From contig DOUU01000188.1 of NCBI GenBank assembly GCA_003520425.1, positions 1 through 9,421 of the forward strand: DNA of 9,421 nt, given 5' to 3'. Positions within the stretch are counted from its first letter, which is position 1. Each line of letters starts with the position of its first letter. Below the pieces are notes generated by a model. It saw only the letters and a list, made by a program, of their open reading frames with translations. It was not told where the DNA came from and did not search any database. The position numbers and the translations under genes are program-made. This stretch comes from Deltaproteobacteria bacterium (GTDB taxonomy: Bacteria > Myxococcota_A > UBA9160). Positions 1-7,194 of this stretch are shown piece after piece.

Positions 1-2
1 GG

Positions 3-2879
3 ACATCGATCTTGGTCGCCAAGCGTCTGTGCACTTACGGGCGGGGGGGACAGATCCTCTGCAGCCAGGCCTTGTCACAGATCCTTGCGGGCCGAGCGGC
101 GTTTGCGTTCCGTGTGCTGCCCGAGCACGCGCTCGAGGGCGGCGCCGCGAAGGAGAGCCCGTGCGAAGTGCTGTACGAGACCGAGCGCGCGTCTGCGCTC
201 CTTGCCCGGACCCCTCTGACCGGCCGCCGCAACGAGCTTGAACGGCTCGAGCAGCGTCTCGAGAAAGCGCGTTCTGGGAGCGGGGGTCTTGCCTTCTTGG
301 TCGGAGAAGCCGGCATCGGAAAGACCCGGCTTTTGGAGGAATTCGCCCTCCGCGCGCGAGGGGCTGGGGCACAGGTGCTCATCGGACGCTGTTTCGAGGG
401 CGAGTTTGCACCCCCCTTTGGAGCGTTTGCCGAGGCCATCAGAGCCTACGTGAAGGAGTCAGACCCGGAGACTTTGCGAGAGGAGATAGGCGGCTTTGGA
501 GGAGTCCTCGCGAAGCTCGTCCCGGGGCTTTTGGAGCATTTTCCCGACCTCCCTGTACCCGTAAATCTTGCGCCAGAGGAGGAGCGCGCGCGGCTCTTGG
601 ACGCTGTGGCGCAGGTCCTCTGGAACGTTGCGCGAAGGACACCCCTTGTCGTACTCCTCGACGACCTCCACTGGGCGGAGGGAGGGACGCTCGCCCTCCT
701 GCGTTACCTGGCGCGCTTTCTTACGAGCCATCGCCTGCTCCTCGTCGGCGCCTATCGTGACGTCGAGCTCGGCCATGAGCATGCCCTTCACAGCACGCTT
801 CTGGCGCTGCGTCGCGAGCACGAGTTCGAGACCATCGCACTCGCCGGCCTCGACCGGGCCGCGGTGACCCAGCTCCTGGGAGCTCTCGCCCGGCACGAGG
901 TGCCTGCCGCGTTCGTGGAAGCCATCACCGCCGAGACGGGGGGCAACCCACTCTTCGTGCGCGAAGTCCTGCTCCACCTGTTGGAAGAGGGGAAGGTCGA
1001 GCGCATCACGGGACGCTTTACGTCACGTTTCTCGATTCAGGAGATGGGCATTCCCGAAAGCGTTCGTCAGGTGATGAGGCATCGGCTTGACGGGCTTTCT
1101 AAAGAGGCGAATCGGCTTCTCGTCGCCGCATCGGGCTGCGCAAGCGGCTGCCGCTTCGACGTCGCAGCCGCGGCGGCGGGTCTCAAGGAGCGCGAAGCCC
1201 TCGATGCGCTGGACGAAGCCCTAGAGTCCCAGCTTCTGCGGGCGACGAGTGAGCATGAAGTCTACGCATTTTCGCACGTTCTCCTGCGGCACACGTTATT
1301 GAGCGAGCTCTCTCCCTCGCGCAGGGCGCGGATTCACCGCCGTCTCGCGGAGGAGATGGAGCGTCACTACGGGGAGGATGCCCGGGAGCACGCGTTCGAG
1401 ATCGCGCAGCAGTGGCGCTGGAGCGCTGCGCTCCCGGGCGCGGAGCGGGGTGTCGCGCACTGCCTCGTCGCGGTAGATCGTGCGGAGCAGGCGGCTGCTC
1501 ATGAGGACGCCGCTTCAGCGTTGCGTGTGGCATTGGATCTCCTCCCCACAGGCGATGCGCGTCGCCCCCGTCTTCTGGCTCGGCTCGGACTTGCCCTGGC
1601 GAGGAGTCTCGAGACCGAGGAGGCAGTGCGAGTGGCGACCGACGCGGGGGAGCTTCTCGCGTTGAGCGAGGGCGCCGAGGCAGCCGCCGAGTACCTCGCG
1701 GATGCAGCCGGCGCGGTCTACACCTCAAGCTATGACCCCCGAGCCTGGAGACTCGCCGCGCAAGGGCTGCGACACGCGAGGGATCGTCGAGAACTCACCT
1801 GCGCGCTTCTTGCCTCCCATGATCTCGATCGGCGTGAAGCGAGCGATCCCGAGTTCGAGGGGCTTCCCCTCGACCTCCCGGAGCGGCACGAGGTTTCACG
1901 GATCTTTCTCGCGAATCTCCCCTCCTTGCTGAAGCGCGGCATGATCATCCCTCCAACTGCGATGGTCTTCGCGTCGCGAGAGGACGCCATCGAGCGCGCT
2001 CGCCTGATTCCGCCGGCCTTAGCGCTCTGGGCAGGCGAATACAAAGCAGCCTTGGCGTTGGCGAGGCCGCTGGGCTCGCACTTCGCAGAGAACGGCAGGC
2101 TCGCGGTCGCAGCGGCGCTCCTCACCGATGTCGCTCACTGCGAGGCGGCGCTGGGGAATCTTGTCGCATCGCAAGAAGCATTCACGCACGCCAGCGAGCT
2201 CGCGCGTAGAGTGGGAAACCCTGCTTTCATCACCACGTTCCTTCAGGCCGTCCCCTTCTCGTACGCGGCAATCCGTGGGGAGGGTTACGAGCCTCTGATC
2301 GACTCCCTGCTCGCTCAGGCGGCGTCACCGGAGAATCGCTGGTTTCGGGCGGCGGTTCTCGCTGCTACCGCAGTCGTGCACGCCAACGCAGGGCGTGCCA
2401 AGGACGCGCTTGAGGTGCTTGAGCGCGTTCTCCCTGCGATCGAGCGCGCCGCGGGCTGGGCCGTTGCGTACACCTTGGTGCTCTATTGGCTGATTGAAGC
2501 TCTCTGGTTGCTCGGACGTCACGATCACGCCGAGCGGCTTGAGTTCAACCTCCGCGAGAAAACACTCGCACCCGATTTCCGCTTCCCCCACACCGACGCG
2601 CGCCTTGCCCTGGCACGACTCTGCGCGCTGACCGGCCGCTTCGACGAAGCGCGGAAGTGGTTCGAGAAGGCCCGCCGCGTGCTCGAGGAGCAGGGGGCCC
2701 GACCGCTGCGCGCCATCACCGATTTCGACGAAGCGTGGATGGAGGTACGACGTGGGCGGGAGGGGGACCGCAGGCGCGGGTCCGCACTGCTCGAAGACGT
2801 TCGCGAATCCTTCGAGTCGATCGGAATGCCAGGCTGGCTCCGCCGCGCGGACGAGCTACGGCAAGTGCTTGAGCGGTAG
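3..2879 (+). CDS. Cyclase-like / AAA-type ATPase / helical-repeat signalling protein (5' partial)
   Basis: The reading frame is open to the left edge, so the gene is cut by the window. TTG at 12 is only the first possible start and is probably not the real one. Numbering from it, residues 1-60 match the end of a class III adenylate/guanylate cyclase domain (AKRLC, GRGGQILCS, then a strand-rich tail ending in EVLYE). Next comes an AAA_16/STAND-type ATPase: LTGRRNELERLE at 69-80, Walker A GEAGIGKT at 98-105, Walker B VVLLDDLHW at 213-221, and a sensor-like VGAYRD at 245-250. From about residue 430 to the end at 955 the protein is alpha-helical with Ala/Leu-rich repeats of TPR type. No C-terminal LuxR helix-turn-helix is seen, which separates it from MalT/LAL regulators. 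Family knowledge suggests a cytoplasmic signal-responsive switch, possibly making cAMP or cGMP; the ligand is unknown. The apparent catalytic Asn position is Leu, so cyclase activity is doubtful. Confidence 0.88.
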   Translation, partial: TSILVAKRLCTYGRGGQILCSQALSQILAGRAAFAFRVLPEHALEGGAAKESPCEVLYETERASALLARTPLTGRRNELERLEQRLEKARSGSGGLAFLVGEAGIGKTRLLEEFALRARGAGAQVLIGRCFEGEFAPPFGAFAEAIRAYVKESDPETLREEIGGFGGVLAKLVPGLLEHFPDLPVPVNLAPEEERARLLDAVAQVLWNVARRTPLVVLLDDLHWAEGGTLALLRYLARFLTSHRLLLVGAYRDVELGHEHALHSTLLALRREHEFETIALAGLDRAAVTQLLGALARHEVPAAFVEAITAETGGNPLFVREVLLHLLEEGKVERITGRFTSRFSIQEMGIPESVRQVMRHRLDGLSKEANRLLVAASGCASGCRFDVAAAAAGLKEREALDALDEALESQLLRATSEHEVYAFSHVLLRHTLLSELSPSRRARIHRRLAEEMERHYGEDAREHAFEIAQQWRWSAALPGAERGVAHCLVAVDRAEQAAAHEDAASALRVALDLLPTGDARRPRLLARLGLALARSLETEEAVRVATDAGELLALSEGAEAAAEYLADAAGAVYTSSYDPRAWRLAAQGLRHARDRRELTCALLASHDLDRREASDPEFEGLPLDLPERHEVSRIFLANLPSLLKRGMIIPPTAMVFASREDAIERARLIPPALALWAGEYKAALALARPLGSHFAENGRLAVAAALLTDVAHCEAALGNLVASQEAFTHASELARRVGNPAFITTFLQAVPFSYAAIRGEGYEPLIDSLLAQAASPENRWFRAAVLAATAVVHANAGRAKDALEVLERVLPAIERAAGWAVAYTLVLYWLIEALWLLGRHDHAERLEFNLREKTLAPDFRFPHTDARLALARLCALTGRFDEARKWFEKARRVLEEQGARPLRAITDFDEAWMEVRRGREGDRRRGSALLEDVRESFESIGMPGWLRRADELRQVLER

Positions 2880-3135
2880 GCTCGCGGATCACAGCCGCTG
2901 GGTTGCCGACCAACTCGGCCATGCACCGTGCGTGCTCTGCCCCCTTCGGGGTTGACACCCGCCTGCGCACGTTTCGACCGGTCAGGGACGGGCCGCTGCT
3001 TCACCGTGTTAGGCCCGTGCCCCCGGTGCTTCACGCACCCAAACCAAATCGTACGCTCCCGGGATCGAGGGGGTTGTCCTTGAGTGGCACGGAAATGAGC
3101 ACGGCTTTTCTTGCTTAGCGAAGAGGAACGAAACA
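2880..3135. other. Intergenic region with two small hairpins
   Basis: No gene is supported between the ATPase gene and the hydrolase gene. There is a tight hairpin at 2941-2951 (CCCC, TTC, GGGG; alternatively a UUCG tetraloop on a CCC/GGG stem) and a second at 3025-3039 (GGTGC, loop TTCAC, GCACC). Neither is followed by a T-run, so neither is a standard intrinsic terminator. A TTGACA hexamer at 2952-2957 lacks a matching -10 element. The last bases hold the ribosome binding site of the next gene. Confidence 0.45.
3121..3126 (+). promoter_or_regulatory. Shine-Dalgarno site of the MBL-fold hydrolase
   Basis: AAGAGG lies 9 bases before the ATG at 3136. It supports that start over any downstream one, and therefore supports the hydrophobic N-terminus being real. 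Confidence 0.6.
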
Positions 3136-4104
3136 ATGAAAAGCATCTACATCGCGGCTGCTGCGGCGACAGCCTTGGTACCGCTGGTGCTGTTCCTGCA
3201 TACGTTTTCGTCGTCGCCGCTACCGCAACCAAAGCCCTTCGTCGGGCCCCTACCCTCAGCTACGCCGCCACCGGGAATGGCTGTATTCGCCCTGCCGACA
3301 GGTGTGACCCACCGAGTGGCAGCCTTCGCGTATCGGGGTGGTTCGCTCCTCGAGCGGCGCGACTTTTCGATGGCCGGAGCATTGGTGAAGCATCCAAAGG
3401 GCGACCTGCTGATCGATACGGGGTTTGGCCGCCACATTGCTGAGCAGTTTCAAACGATGCCCATTCTGTTCCGCGCGATGACCTTCTATACCCTTTGGCA
3501 ACCGGCCGCTGATCAGCTCAAGGCAGCCGCCTACGACCAGAAGGCACTTCGCGCCATTCTTCTGACCCACGCGCACTGGGACCACGTCAGCGGGTTGCCC
3601 GATTTCCCGAGCGTTCCCGTTTGGGTGACAGCACAGGAACGCGCCTTCATCAGTAGGGGAGGAAGCGGGCAATTCGATGGGCAATTCGGCAAACCCCTCA
3701 CCGGCATAGTTTATGAGGAGTATGGGTTCGAAGGGGGCCCGTACCTGGGTTTTCCTCGCAGCCACGACGTCTACGGTGATGGTTCGATCGTAGTCGTACC
3801 ATCGCCAGGCCACACTCCCGGTAGCGTGATCATATTCCTCACCCTGCCCAGCGGAAAACGCTACGCGATGGTCGGTGACCTCGTTTGGCAACTGGAAGGA
3901 ATCACCTTACGCGAAGAGCGCCCCTGGATCACCCGAAGATGGGCCGATTCGGATGCGGGGGGCACGCGCGAGAACCTGCTGCGGATGATTGCGCTCAAAG
4001 AGCGTCTCCCAGAATTGATCATCGTACCTGCCCACGACATGCGCGGCTTTGCCGAGATGCCACGTCTATCTCGAGCAGGCACCCAGACCAGTAGACCGGA
4101 GTGA
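3136..4104 (+). CDS. MBL-fold metallo-hydrolase with N-terminal signal/anchor
   Basis: A 322-residue zinc hydrolase of the metallo-beta-lactamase fold. The N-terminus (MKS, then a hydrophobic stretch at 4-22, then Ser/Pro-rich sequence to about 47) looks like a signal peptide or membrane anchor, so the enzyme probably acts in the periplasm or at a membrane. Metal ligands are complete: LLIDTG at 91-96, HAHWDH at 145-150, PGHTPGS at 224-230 (His226), GD at 247-248 (Asp248) and PAHD at 298-301 (His300). The two-metal HxHxDH pattern is kept. The arrangement resembles N-acyl-homoserine lactonase-like and general MBL hydrolases rather than classical antibiotic beta-lactamases. The substrate cannot be told from sequence. 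It is transcribed alone, downstream of the ATPase gene and convergent with the TPR gene. The start is supported by AAGAGG at 3121. Confidence 0.9.
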   Translation: MKSIYIAAAAATALVPLVLFLHTFSSSPLPQPKPFVGPLPSATPPPGMAVFALPTGVTHRVAAFAYRGGSLLERRDFSMAGALVKHPKGDLLIDTGFGRHIAEQFQTMPILFRAMTFYTLWQPAADQLKAAAYDQKALRAILLTHAHWDHVSGLPDFPSVPVWVTAQERAFISRGGSGQFDGQFGKPLTGIVYEEYGFEGGPYLGFPRSHDVYGDGSIVVVPSPGHTPGSVIIFLTLPSGKRYAMVGDLVWQLEGITLREERPWITRRWADSDAGGTRENLLRMIALKERLPELIIVPAHDMRGFAEMPRLSRAGTQTSRPE

Positions 4105-4263
4105 CAGGCGGGTACAGGATGGTAAAAGGCCCTCGGACGCCGGCCGACGCCCATCAGCTCAAGATCCTTGTCAGCGGTTCACCGAAAAGTCCGCAAGCAA
4201 ACCCCACATGGGAGCAGAGTTGAAAGGGCCCCGGCCTAGCTCAAAATCCCTTAGCACCGAGTT

Positions 4264-4276
4264 TGCGAAGTTCGCA
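4264..4276. other. Palindrome abutting the TPR gene stop codon
   Basis: TGCGAA-G-TTCGCA is a perfect 6-base inverted repeat directly next to the stop of the minus-strand TPR gene (4277-4279) and inside the gap between two convergent genes. It could act as a small terminator hairpin or block read-through, but it has no adjacent T-run on either strand. Confidence 0.35.
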
Positions 4277-5254
4277 CTACCGCTTGCCTTGGCTCCTGTG
4301 GAGGGCCGTGTCGAGGTTCGTCTTTGCGAGAGTCCATCCGGGTTCAAGATCAAGGGCTTGTCGGTAGCTTGCCACCGCCCCTTCGAGATCACCGCGCGCT
4401 GCGAGCGCCGCGCCGAGACCATTGTACGCGCTCGCCATCCCGGGAGCGAGATCGATTGCCCTCCGATATTGAGCGATCGCGTCGTCCATGTTACCGATGC
4501 CGAACAGAAGATCGCCGAGGTCCTCGTAGGCGACCGCGAAATCAGGCTTCAAGTCGATCGCCTTCTGGTATTGCATCAGCGCTTCGTCGAGCTTTCCCGC
4601 ACGGTGTAACGCCACCGCGAGCGCGTGATGGGCCTCCGGGAGGTTCGGGTCGACGCGCAGCGCCTGCCGATAGGTCGTGACTGCATCCTCGAGTTTGCCC
4701 TCTAGCAGAAGAGCGCTGCCAATTCCGATCAGGGCTTCGGGGTGGGGAGGACTGATCTCGATGGCGCGACGGTAGCTTTCGATCGCCTCTTTGGGGCGCT
4801 CCTGCGAAAGAAAAGCATTGCCGAGGTTGTAATAGATGGAACCGAACCTGCGTGGGAGCACGCCAGAGACCGGGGGCGCGATCCTCGCGGGCGTGCCTTT
4901 TGCACGTTCATTCATAAGGCTGTCGAAACTTTGAGCGATCACGTTGCTCGGGTCGATCTCTAGGGCACGGTCGACCTTGCGCTTCGCTTGCAAAAGGATC
5001 TCACGATCCGGTGCGCTCGGAGGCGGACGCGTACCCACGATGATCCGAGCGTCGTACTTGGGTGTATTCGTCTCGCCGCTCCTGGAGTTCAGGAGATCCG
5101 AAGCGTCATCCAGCAAGTCCGCGATTCGCGCTTCTCGCGCTTCCTGCTCTCGGTCTGCGTCGCGATAGAAGTTGATAAAGAGACCGATAAGCGCGATTGC
5201 CGCCAAGATTGTCGGTGCCAGCGGACGCGCAAGCTTGGCCTGCCTCTCTCTCAA
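4277..5254 (-). CDS. Membrane-anchored TPR protein
   Basis: A 325-residue protein. Residues 12-30 form one hydrophobic segment after a positively charged N-terminus (RERQAKLAR), predicting a signal anchor with the rest outside the cytoplasm. A charged linker (31-60) follows, then a partial TPR-like helix pair ending in ALEIDPSN (97-104). From about 138 there are five consecutive 34-residue TPRs (138-171, 172-205, 206-239, 240-273, 274-307), each ending in a form of the A-I/L-x-x-x-P signature: AIEISPPHP, ALRVDPNLP, AIDLKPDFA, AIDLAPGMA, ALDLEPGWT. The role is inferred to be protein-protein scaffolding, as in many PilF- or NlpI-like TPR proteins; the partner is unknown. The start codon is TTG with GGAGG (5260-5264 on the plus strand, read as CCTCC) 5 bases upstream. 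It has no co-oriented neighbour and is convergent with the MBL hydrolase. Confidence 0.88.
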   Translation of the reverse strand: MRERQAKLARPLAPTILAAIALIGLFINFYRDADREQEAREARIADLLDDASDLLNSRSGETNTPKYDARIIVGTRPPPSAPDREILLQAKRKVDRALEIDPSNVIAQSFDSLMNERAKGTPARIAPPVSGVLPRRFGSIYYNLGNAFLSQERPKEAIESYRRAIEISPPHPEALIGIGSALLLEGKLEDAVTTYRQALRVDPNLPEAHHALAVALHRAGKLDEALMQYQKAIDLKPDFAVAYEDLGDLLFGIGNMDDAIAQYRRAIDLAPGMASAYNGLGAALAARGDLEGAVASYRQALDLEPGWTLAKTNLDTALHRSQGKR

Positions 5255-5525
5255 GGGAGCCTCCAGTCCAGACTCGCCCCCGACGGTCTTATCCTACGCC
5301 CGATCGTTTGGACCGGATAAGCTTTTCCTGCGTGGCGTTGCCACCCCGCAGTCGGTGATGATTTCTTGGCAAGAAGGTGTGATTTCGGTGGGCAGCGCCC
5401 CATGCGCGAGCCCTTCCCGCCTGCGAGCGCCGAAATCCAAAAGTGTTTTTCACGAAGTCTTACATTTCGATGGAGCAAGTGCGAAGTAGGCTCTTGCAAC
5501 GATGCCAGCGACCTGGGAGGGAGCT
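5255..5525. other. Non-coding stretch with a perfect dyad
   Basis: No gene is supported here. The region must carry the promoter of the minus-strand TPR gene, but no clear -35/-10 pair is visible. TTCTTG-G-CAAGAA at 5363-5375 is a perfect inverted repeat of 6 bases with a 1-base centre, about 110 bases upstream of the TPR start and 150 bases upstream of the PEP-CTERM fragment. It could be an operator for either direction. Confidence 0.35.
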
Positions 5526-5735
5526 ATGAGCCGGTCGAGTTGCGTAGAGATTCGTGCTGGCGAACGAGAAAAGCTTCTGACGATACTGCCAGTAAGAGCC
5601 AGGGAGCGGCTCACGCGAATCCGCGTCACACTTGGGACGCCCGTTCTAGTCCCAGAACCTTCGAGTGTGATGTTACTGGGAGCTGGGCTCTGGGTCCTAG
5701 GCCGCCTTCCAAAGCGGACAATATTCGCTCGCTAG
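5526..5735 (+). pseudogene. Orphan PEP-CTERM sorting-signal fragment
   Basis: This 69-residue frame ends in a clear PEP-CTERM signal: VPEPSS at 42-47 (PEP core at 43-45), a hydrophobic stretch at about 48-58 (VMLLGAGLWVL) and a basic end (GRLPKR, 59-64). In family terms such tails direct surface or exopolysaccharide-associated proteins to exosortase (EpsH/XrtA-type) processing. Real substrates also carry an N-terminal Sec signal and a long exported domain, and both are missing: the first 35 residues are charged and without a signal peptide. An upstream in-frame stop at 5487-5489 closes the frame. ATG 5526 has GGAGG at 5516-5520, 5 bases away; ATG 5502 is an in-frame alternative. I read this as the 3' remnant of a larger gene, although a tiny expressed protein cannot be excluded. 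Confidence 0.55.
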
Positions 5736-6130
5736 CTTGTGCAATCGCTGCGGCCCTGAGTTCTCTGCGTCGAAAGCGCGCCTCCAGAGACGGCGAACTC
5801 GCTGATACCGACGTGTCGGTGAGATTCCAGTTGAGTTGTGCCCTCCGGTCCATTGATCCGAGGAAGCCTCCTCTCGCGGATGACCTCGATCCACTTCGCC
5901 CACAAGGCGCCTGTCATTCCCAGTCTCGAGCGCCTCGGTAAGCTCGGCGAGAAACGAGCGGGGAGGGCATCGCCGCCGAGCAAATCATGGAACTCGGGAA
6001 CTCGGCCCTGACCGTGGTTATCGGAATATTCTTCCCAAGGTAACTGCTGGCAGGGCACGATAGGCGAAATCGCGCTGCGGGCCCGACGGAACCATCGCGA
6101 TGGTGCTCGCTGCCCGGGAGGGATACTAAG
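5736..6130. other. Non-coding stretch, with a 14-bp palindrome
   Basis: About 400 bases with no recognisable gene on either strand. Frames that stay open give compositionally odd, Arg/Ser-rich products without a recognisable domain. ACCATCGCGATGGT at 6091-6104 is a perfect 14-base palindrome that sits 13 bases before a strong Shine-Dalgarno (GGAGGG, 6117-6122) and an ATG at 6131. That layout is typical of an operator in front of a gene start. Confidence 0.4.
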
Positions 6131-6195
6131 ATGGCCCCCCGCTCGATGTGGTCTGTCCGCTCGCCTCTTAACGACTCAAGCCTCGACGGGCTTGG
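6131..6195 (+). pseudogene. Possible truncated gene start at the island border
   Basis: ATG 6131 has GGAGGG 8 bases upstream and the 6091-6104 palindrome ahead of it, so it looks like a genuine translation start. The frame reads MAPRSMWSVRSPLNDSSLDG and then runs out of phase into the high-GC block that begins near 6196. In that block the sense of the sequence lies in a different frame. I infer a gene whose body was replaced or separated by the arriving block. The stub is too short to identify. Confidence 0.25.
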
Positions 6196-6196
6196 G
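6175..6196. other. Hairpin at the left border of the high-GC block
   Basis: CTCAAGCC (6175-6182) pairs with GGCTTGGG (6189-6196) over 8 pairs including one G-U, with a 6-base loop. No T-run follows. It sits where base composition and reading frame change, so it may be a recombination or rearrangement border. Confidence 0.35.
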
Positions 6197-6324
6197 TTAC
6201 GCTGCTGGTGGGGCACGAGGACGCGCCGGCGCATTACGCGCTCCTCGAAGCGGGCGCACGCCGAGCTCACGCGCATGGGGATGAGGGCCGGGCGTCCGAG
6301 GTGGCGCGCCAGGTCGCGATGTGA
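6196..6324 (+). pseudogene. 3' end of an unidentified gene (truncated)
   Basis: A frame reading VTLLVGHEDAPAHYALLEAG and ending in ASEVARQVAM before TGA (6322-6324) has the codon bias of real coding sequence: roughly four of five third positions are G or C. It has no start codon with a ribosome site, and in the same frame there is a stop at 6169-6171, so only the C-terminal 42 or so residues remain. The stop overlaps a possible GTG start of the thioesterase (6321) as GTGA, the usual sign that two genes were once translationally coupled. The family is not recognised. Confidence 0.4.
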
Positions 6325-6347
6325 GCGCAGGACCAGGGGAGGGGCTC

Positions 6348-6788
6348 GTGAGCGATGCGACGGAGACGATTGATCCCCGCGAGCGCGCGCGGCGAGCGAC
6401 GGAGTTCTTCGGCCCGCGCGTGCCCGGGCAGCTGGGCTGCATCTTCGACCACGCCGCGCAGGACCTGGTCACGGGCCACATCGTCGTGACCGAGAACCTG
6501 ATCGCCGGCACCGGCTTCCTTTTCGCGCCCGCCGTCGTCGCGCTCGCCGACACCTGCGCGGCGATCGGGTGCGGCAACAACATCCCGCCGGGCGCTTCAT
6601 TCACGACGATCGAGCTGAAGGCGAACTTCCTGGCCTCGGCGCGGGTCGGCGAGCGCGTCACGTGCCGGTGCACGCCCGCGCACCTCGGGCGCCAGACGCA
6701 CGTCTGGGACGCCACCGTCACGAACGAGGCGACCGGCCGCACCATCGCGCTCTTCCGCTGCACCCAGATGGTGCTGGCCCGGGGCTGA
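6348..6788 (+). CDS. PaaI-like hotdog-fold thioesterase
   Basis: A 146-residue single-domain hotdog protein of the PaaI/YigI type, which hydrolyses acyl- or aryl-CoA thioesters in the cytoplasm. Seen: GTGFLFAPAVVALADTC at 54-70, where Asp68 matches the general-base position of PaaI enzymes; FTTIELKANFLASARVGE at 85-102, the typical beta-strand/linker signature; and a final strand around ALFRCTQMVL. Length is normal for the family. Start choice: GTG 6348 has GGGGAGGGG at 6336-6344 directly ahead; the longer GTG 6321 start would add nine residues and overlap the upstream stop. Nearly every third codon position is G or C (my hand count gives about six exceptions in the gene), far more biased than the flanking kinase or MBL genes, which points to a different origin. 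Substrate is not predictable. Confidence 0.88.
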   Translation: MSDATETIDPRERARRATEFFGPRVPGQLGCIFDHAAQDLVTGHIVVTENLIAGTGFLFAPAVVALADTCAAIGCGNNIPPGASFTTIELKANFLASARVGERVTCRCTPAHLGRQTHVWDATVTNEATGRTIALFRCTQMVLARG

Positions 6789-6796
6789 GCGGGGGA

Positions 6797-6813
6797 CGCG
6801 GTTCGGTGCCGCG
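6797..6813 (+). other. Hairpin after the thioesterase gene
   Basis: CGCGG (6797-6801) and CCGCG (6809-6813) form a 5-base stem with a 7-base loop, starting 8 bases after the stop codon. There is no T-run, so this is at best a weak or Rho-assisted stop. Confidence 0.3.
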
Positions 6814-7194
6814 CGGCCGCCGGGGTGTCCCTAGCGCTACCCATTGTTTGCGAGTAGGAATTCTCTTGCCGGGACCTTGCTGAAAAACAAGGGCCAGACG
6901 GTCGTCGTCGTTGCCGTGAATCGCCCGCTCGGATCAGATAGCCAGGAACCGATCGAAGGTATTCGGCGCGCCACAGGTGTCGGATCGAAAGCTGCACTCC
7001 ACACGTGCTTCAATTGTTTGATTTGCCCACTTTTCGGTTGGTCAGCGTCGCGCTCTCAACCGTCAGACCGTCGTACGATGACGCAGAGGGCCGGATGAAG
7101 TTGCTTATCGGGGTGACCGAATAGGTCGCCCGATGGTATTCAGAAGCCGGGAAGTGTCCAGCGGCTACCGGCGAGGAAGATGAGAGAAGGGAAT
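6814..7194. other. Non-coding stretch upstream of the kinase leader
   Basis: No gene is supported on either strand. The composition drops from very high GC to a more mixed one near 6830, marking the right border of the high-GC block. The region holds the hairpin at 7107-7134, listed separately, and a plausible site for the kinase promoter, although no convincing -35/-10 pair is seen. Confidence 0.4.
7107..7134 (+). promoter_or_regulatory. Strong hairpin upstream of the kinase mini-ORFs
   Basis: ATCGGGGTGACC (7107-7118) pairs with GGTCGCCCGAT (7124-7134) around a GAATA loop, giving 11 pairs with one bulged G and one G-U. It lies about 60 bases before the first mini-ORF and about 200 bases before the kinase start. 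If it is inside the transcript it could be a 5' untranslated structure that stabilises the RNA or affects its translation; as DNA it could be a protein-binding dyad. Confidence 0.4.

Noticed and set aside
2952..2980. TTGACA as a -35 box before the MBL hydrolase.
   Set aside because: No -10-like hexamer occurs 16-18 bases downstream, and the sequence there is GC-rich.
3009..3039. GTTAGGC at 3009-3015 fits the integron attC core GTTRRRY and lies next to a hairpin.
   Set aside because: No matching RYYYAAC partner lies upstream at attC distance, the other gene junctions lack such cores, and there is no integrase.
3256..3891. A 211-residue minus-strand frame inside the MBL hydrolase gene.
   Set aside because: The opposite strand carries a complete set of MBL metal motifs; this frame has none.
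5366..5941. A 191-residue plus-strand frame overlapping the PEP-CTERM fragment.
   Set aside because: Its product is Arg/Ser-rich with no domain, and the PEP-CTERM motif in another frame is a much better explanation of the sequence.
5732..6058. A 108-residue minus-strand frame in the non-coding stretch.
   Set aside because: No ribosome site, motif or family resemblance could be found; it may be chance or decayed sequence.
6169..6202. An attC-like look of the border hairpin (TTAAC ... GGTTACG).
   Set aside because: Both core motifs have mismatches and the element is shorter than known attC sites.
6197..6997. A 266-residue minus-strand frame across the thioesterase gene.
   Set aside because: It is the antisense shadow of the high-GC thioesterase gene; its product is Arg/Pro/Ala-rich with no recognisable domain.
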